From Brevifilum sp029548365 (GTDB lineage Bacteria; Chloroflexota; Anaerolineae; Anaerolineales; Anaerolineaceae), in contig DAOSSA010000019.1 in assembly GCA_035376985.1 (NCBI GenBank), forward strand, positions 1 to 46,448: a stretch of 46,448 nt of DNA. The letters run 5' to 3'. Positions 43,451 through 46,448 of this stretch are shown in pieces. A program made the translations under genes and the position numbers. Numbering within the stretch: position 1 is the first letter of the stretch; each line of letters opens with the position of its first letter. The notes under the pieces are model-generated. The model did no database searches, was not told the DNA's origin, and saw only the letters and a program-made list of their open reading frames with translations.

Positions 43451-43600
43451 CTGAGGTTTATCACCGGTGAGGGAGATTGAATCCCTGCGTTAAGGGCTGT
43501 AAGCCTGGCGTTGTGATCTCCTCTCGAACTTATCTATTAAACATAAACAATTTCCAGAACAACAAATTATTAAGCACTTAAAAAACCACAAGCAGGTGGA

Positions 43601-43700
43601 NNNNNNNNNNNNNNNNNNNNNNNNNNNNNNNNNNNNNNNNNNNNNNNNNNNNNNNNNNNNNNNNNNNNNNNNNNNNNNNNNNNNNNNNNNNNNNNNNNNN
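43601..43700. other. assembly gap (100 N)
   Basis: Run of exactly 100 N. It lies at the 3' end of the membrane glycosyltransferase gene, whose true stop is unknown. The short open segment left of the gap (43490-43600) does not look like its continuation. Confidence 0.95.
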
Positions 43701-45466
43701 CCATTAACACGGTCGATGTGTTGATAATTCCTGCAGGTGAAATGGATGATCCTTTCTAAATCTGTGCCATCTGCTGGAACCATTGCGAGACAATCATCAT
43801 TGGAGACGCCATCGATAAAGGGGTACTGCGGGTTACGCATATCCAAAATGAACTTAGGGGGATTTGTCAGGATGTCGTTAAGCATGATGGCTGTCGATTC
43901 GGCTTGTAAGGGCGATCGATAATACAAAGAATCGACATATGAAAACCGTGAAGGTGAAGAGCGATGGGAAAGGTAATTGATCAAGGTCTCCAATCCCCAC
44001 ACCATCACTTGGTCATCTTCATTGGAATTGTCTACGATGTATTGAACCAGTTCACGATAAGGATGATAGGTGTAGGGACCGCCCAAACCACGTAACAACC
44101 GCCGACCGGGCTGCACCATACCGATGATGAACAACGCAATGAAAACAATGTTCGCTATACGGGTTTTACTTAATTTCCAATCGACGTTTTGCGTGATCAA
44201 GCAAACCCCAGAAAACAATAGAAATGCAGATGCATATAAAGGTATAAAATAATGGGGATAATTTCGCCCGGATGCGGTGGCGAGGAACAGCACAACAGGA
44301 AAGTGAATCAATCCAATTAATAGGGGATCCTGAATATGGATGATTTTCTGATCGTTCAGGGGTTCCCATGTGGTCAGGCGGATTGGTTTCCGCCCTTGAA
44401 GGTTCTTTGGCTTTAAAACAAAAGCAAATAATAGCGAGAGGATCAGGCTTAGCACAGCTAAAGAAAGTACAACGGTCTCAATTATCCCCAGGCCTGGCTG
44501 TGTTCCCATGAATTGACCAATTCCCAGCAAGAAGATGAAGAATCCTGTAAGTGAGAACAAAAAGATTTTCCCCTTGCGTGTATGGAAAAAGGTTGTGATG
44601 TGGGGAAAAGCTTGATACAGCAAGGCGACAGATGCGCCAACCCAGGTCAGGAAGAGAAAGATGAAAAATGGGTATTTTGAATTGACCTGAAAAATATCGA
44701 TCAGTGCATTGACGCGTTCAAAAGGTCCAATGTCAGAATATGCAAAGTTATAAATGAAGGCGGCATCCCACCAATCGCGCACGGCATGATTGATTGCCAT
44801 GATTAAAACTGTGATCAGATTGGGGATCAAGAAACCCACGCCGATTGACGCCATGGATTTGATGTTAGCCCATTTTTTTTCAACGATCATCTCAATGATC
44901 AGCAGTAAGCCAATGGCAATGGTGACATCAATATAAGTCTGTTTGATGTTGAAAGCGATGCCCGAGAGGATCCCGATGAAGAAGTAATTTCGCAGCTCAT
45001 GGCTTTTAAAATGTTGAGAAAGGAAGATGAATAAGATGGCAGCCTGGAAAACCAGGGCATATTCTTCTGTGAAATTGCCACTCATATATTGATATGACGT
45101 CATATAAGTCGCGATGATCAGCAATAAACTGGCGATGGGTTTGATCTTGTGTCGGAGGGTTAGAAAACTTAATAATACGGTTGTGAACAAGAAAAAGACT
45201 TCGATGCCCCAACCCCCCCATCCTGATCCGCCCCCCAGGAGCAAGCCCAATGCATTGATATAGAATATGAAAGGCGGTTTGTGCTCCCAAACTTCACTGT
45301 AGATGGTTTTCCCATCCAGCAATTCACGACCGAGGTAAAGGTAAATGCCAGAATCTCGATGCGGAACTTCCATGGCATAGGGATAGAAATACAGGGCAGA
45401 AAGGATGACCAGGACGAACAGGATCAAAATACAAATATAATTTATTGTGGTTGGTTTTTTTATCAT
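43701..45466 (-). CDS. membrane glycosyltransferase (GT-C, PMT/ArnT-like), C-terminus lost in gap
   Basis: At least 588 aa from ATG 45466. About eleven to twelve membrane helices. The first extracytoplasmic loop carries the hallmark MEVPHRDSGIYLYLGRELLDGK and YSEVWEHKPPFIFYINALG, equivalent to the DxD/E-type loop of polyprenyl-phosphate-sugar-dependent GT-C enzymes such as ArnT, Pmt and GT39-like proteins. A C-terminal soluble domain (from about 480, YRELVQYIVDNSNEDDQVMVWG) is present. Probably transfers a sugar from an undecaprenyl- or dolichyl-type donor to a surface acceptor. No ribosome-binding site is obvious. The sequence before the gap ends in HIDRVN, so the C-terminus is missing. Confidence 0.85.
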
Positions 45467-45974
45467 CAGCGTGTTTTATTCAATTTTTGAGTTTATTGTT
45501 TGCAATAGAAAATTGTTGGTATTTTACGGGAATTCCTTGATGCTTTAATGAGAATAAAGAAATGAGGGACAATTGCAGTTTGCCCGGCAGTCTTGATAGT
45601 CACGATTTTACCTTTATGAAGCATAAAAATCAACGACTGGTCGAGAGAGGTCAGACCAGGCAATTCGCATAGCCAGCCAGTTCTAATTTATGTTTTGAAA
45701 AAGCATGCTAACAGGATATGTGGTGCGCATGCTTTCTATGAAAGTGAGTAACAATCAGGAGATTTCCTCTCAACCTTAAAAGTAATCAAACGTGAGCCAG
45801 ACGCTTTTATCATTGTTGAAATCTAATATGTGGAGCGGCGCCCATTTATTGTGTGGCTATGAGCAAGTTCAGATACATATGAGACACAGGTGTAGATAAA
45901 AAACACCGTCTTCATTATTCTCCTCATTTTTACCAGGTGGATCGGAAAATAATCAATGAATTGTATTTATTAAC
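45467..45974. other. long non-coding region upstream of the TROVE gene
   Basis: About 508 bp without a coding frame, between the divergent glycosyltransferase and TROVE genes. It contains: a promoter-like TTGATA-N16-TATGAA (45593-45620); a CTGGTC/GACCAG hairpin (45637-45642, 45654-45659); a 9-bp hairpin AAAGCATGC/GCATGCTTT (45700-45708, 45727-45735); and a weak GGTGT/ACACC repeat (45889-45907). See the ncRNA candidate. Confidence 0.6.
45627..45810 (+). ncRNA. candidate Y-RNA-like transcript next to the TROVE gene
   Basis: Speculative. A promoter-like TTGATA (45593-45598), 16-bp spacer and TATGAA (45615-45620) would start an RNA near 45627. GGTCGAGAGAGG (45639-45650) can pair with CCTCTCAACC (45766-45775), with a C-A mismatch and one bulge, closing a domain that holds the 9-bp hairpin at 45700-45735 and a small GGC-loop-GCC arm at 45660-45675. 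A weak U-tailed hairpin ends at about 45810. Bulged terminal stems of this sort, linked to Ro homologs, are known in bacterial Y RNAs, often near the rsr gene. A competing CTGGTC/GACCAG pairing exists. Confidence 0.25.
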
Positions 45975-46448
45975 ATGAAATTCAACAAAAAAGCAACAAA
46001 TAAAACCGAGAATTTTGCAGGCGGACAGGCTTATGCAACGTCCGTTAAGCTTGAATTTGTTTTTATCCTGCTAACGTCTTTTATGAAAGACCAATTTTAT
46101 CGCTCAGAAGAGAAAACCATTTCACGTCTTCGCGAGCTGATCAAAAAAATTAACGATTTTGAGTTTGTGGGTAAGGCGGCAATTTACGCCAGAACAAAGT
46201 TTGGTATGCGCTTTGTGACCCACGTTGTGGCTGGCGAATTAGCCAAGCGAGCCCGCGGATTAACCTGGACAAGAGATTTTTTTGATAAAATTGTCTATCG
46301 CCCCGATGATATGCTGAAAATCTTGAGTTATTATTTCCTCACGGAGAAAAAGCTCAGCAATCCGCTCAGGGATGGGTTTGCCAGGGCGTTAACCCGTTTT
46401 GATGAATATACCCTGGCTAAGTACAGAGGTGAAGGAAAGAAAATTAAG
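45975..46448 (+). CDS. rsr: TROVE-domain protein (Ro60/Rsr homolog), 5' part
   Basis: 158 codons to the window edge; full-length homologs are about 450-530 aa. Ro proteins form a HEAT-repeat ring that binds Y RNAs and the ends of misfolded RNAs, and in Deinococcus and Salmonella work with PNPase or near rtcBA. Seen: an N-terminal NFAGGQAYATS (the GG.A(W/Y) start of TROVE), then helical repeats FVGKAAIYARTKFGMRFVTHVVAGELAKRARG, DMLKILSYYFLTEKKLSNPLRDGFARAL and FDEYTLAKYRGEG, which match bacterial TROVE proteins (FDEYxLAKY is a family hallmark). The C-terminal vWA part is outside the window. No ribosome-binding site is clear before the ATG; the preceding 500 bp is non-coding. Confidence 0.88.
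   Translation, partial: MKFNKKATNKTENFAGGQAYATSVKLEFVFILLTSFMKDQFYRSEEKTISRLRELIKKINDFEFVGKAAIYARTKFGMRFVTHVVAGELAKRARGLTWTRDFFDKIVYRPDDMLKILSYYFLTEKKLSNPLRDGFARALTRFDEYTLAKYRGEGKKIK

Noticed and set aside
43490..43600. C-terminal extension of the glycosyltransferase left of the gap
   Set aside because: Gap length is nominal, so the frame is arbitrary; the residues look unlike a membrane glycosyltransferase end.
45637..45675. tRNA gene upstream of TROVE
   Set aside because: Arms are too short and no T-loop or anticodon arm of correct size can be formed.

Overview
The window looks like a scaffolded metagenome contig from a free-living Chloroflexota bacterium, most likely class Anaerolineae (order Anaerolineales). 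That placement is inferred from gene content and style: split TIGR03960/TIGR03936-like radical SAM genes, a Thr/Pro-rich surface-anchored beta-helix protein, BamB-like and laminin-like lipoproteins, a YbhF-like two-ATPase exporter, and an rpmH-rnpA-yidD-yidC-jag cluster without dnaA beside it. No marker tree could be run. Two runs of 100 N (42171-42270 and 43601-43700) are assembly gaps of nominal length, and each interrupts a gene. I see no IS element, prophage or CRISPR array.

Layout. 1-4870: tRNA-Val, FAA hydrolase, DUF503 protein, atypical SDR, a radical SAM pair and tRNA-Arg. 4937-8185: ligA converging on an Ldh-family dehydrogenase. 8450-8846: tmRNA. 9069-13006: secreted nuclease/phosphatase lipoprotein, PP2C/SpoIIE-like phosphatase, threonine-dehydrogenase-like SDR. 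13117-17876: gyrB, two membrane proteins, an MBL hydrolase. 18099-21897: surface beta-helix protein, UbiA-like membrane protein, peroxiredoxin. 22106-23358: rsfS (apparent CTG start), thpR, and a 6S RNA candidate. 23717-25662: lipoprotein and mtaB. 25745-29503: the rpmH-rnpA-yidD-propeller lipoprotein-yidC-jag operon behind a near-consensus promoter. 29606-32468: pyrimidine nucleoside phosphorylase and gnd. 32561-34802: a cupin/SMP-30/sugar-isomerase operon, divergent from an adenosine deaminase and alpha/beta hydrolase pair (35063-36996). 37210-41597: an ABC exporter operon, divergent from a NarL-type two-component system (41767-43450). 43701-45466: a GT-C-type membrane glycosyltransferase. 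45975-46448: the N-terminal part of a TROVE (Ro60/Rsr) protein running off the right edge.

How the genes work together. Most of the window is housekeeping: RNA quality control and translation (tmRNA, rsfS, rnpA, mtaB, thpR, the tRNAs, 6S), membrane protein insertion (yidD, yidC) and DNA metabolism (ligA, gyrB). Scavenging of nucleosides and sugars is represented by pdp, add, gnd and the cupin operon. The most interesting points are: the TROVE gene with about 500 bp of non-coding DNA upstream that can fold into a Y-RNA-like layout; ATTC-type repeats whose last unit sits at the -35 position of two stable-RNA promoters; a nested palindrome between divergent catabolic promoters; an ABC pair whose two degenerate motifs fall in the same predicted ATP site; a propeller lipoprotein embedded in the yidC operon; and the CTG start of rsfS.
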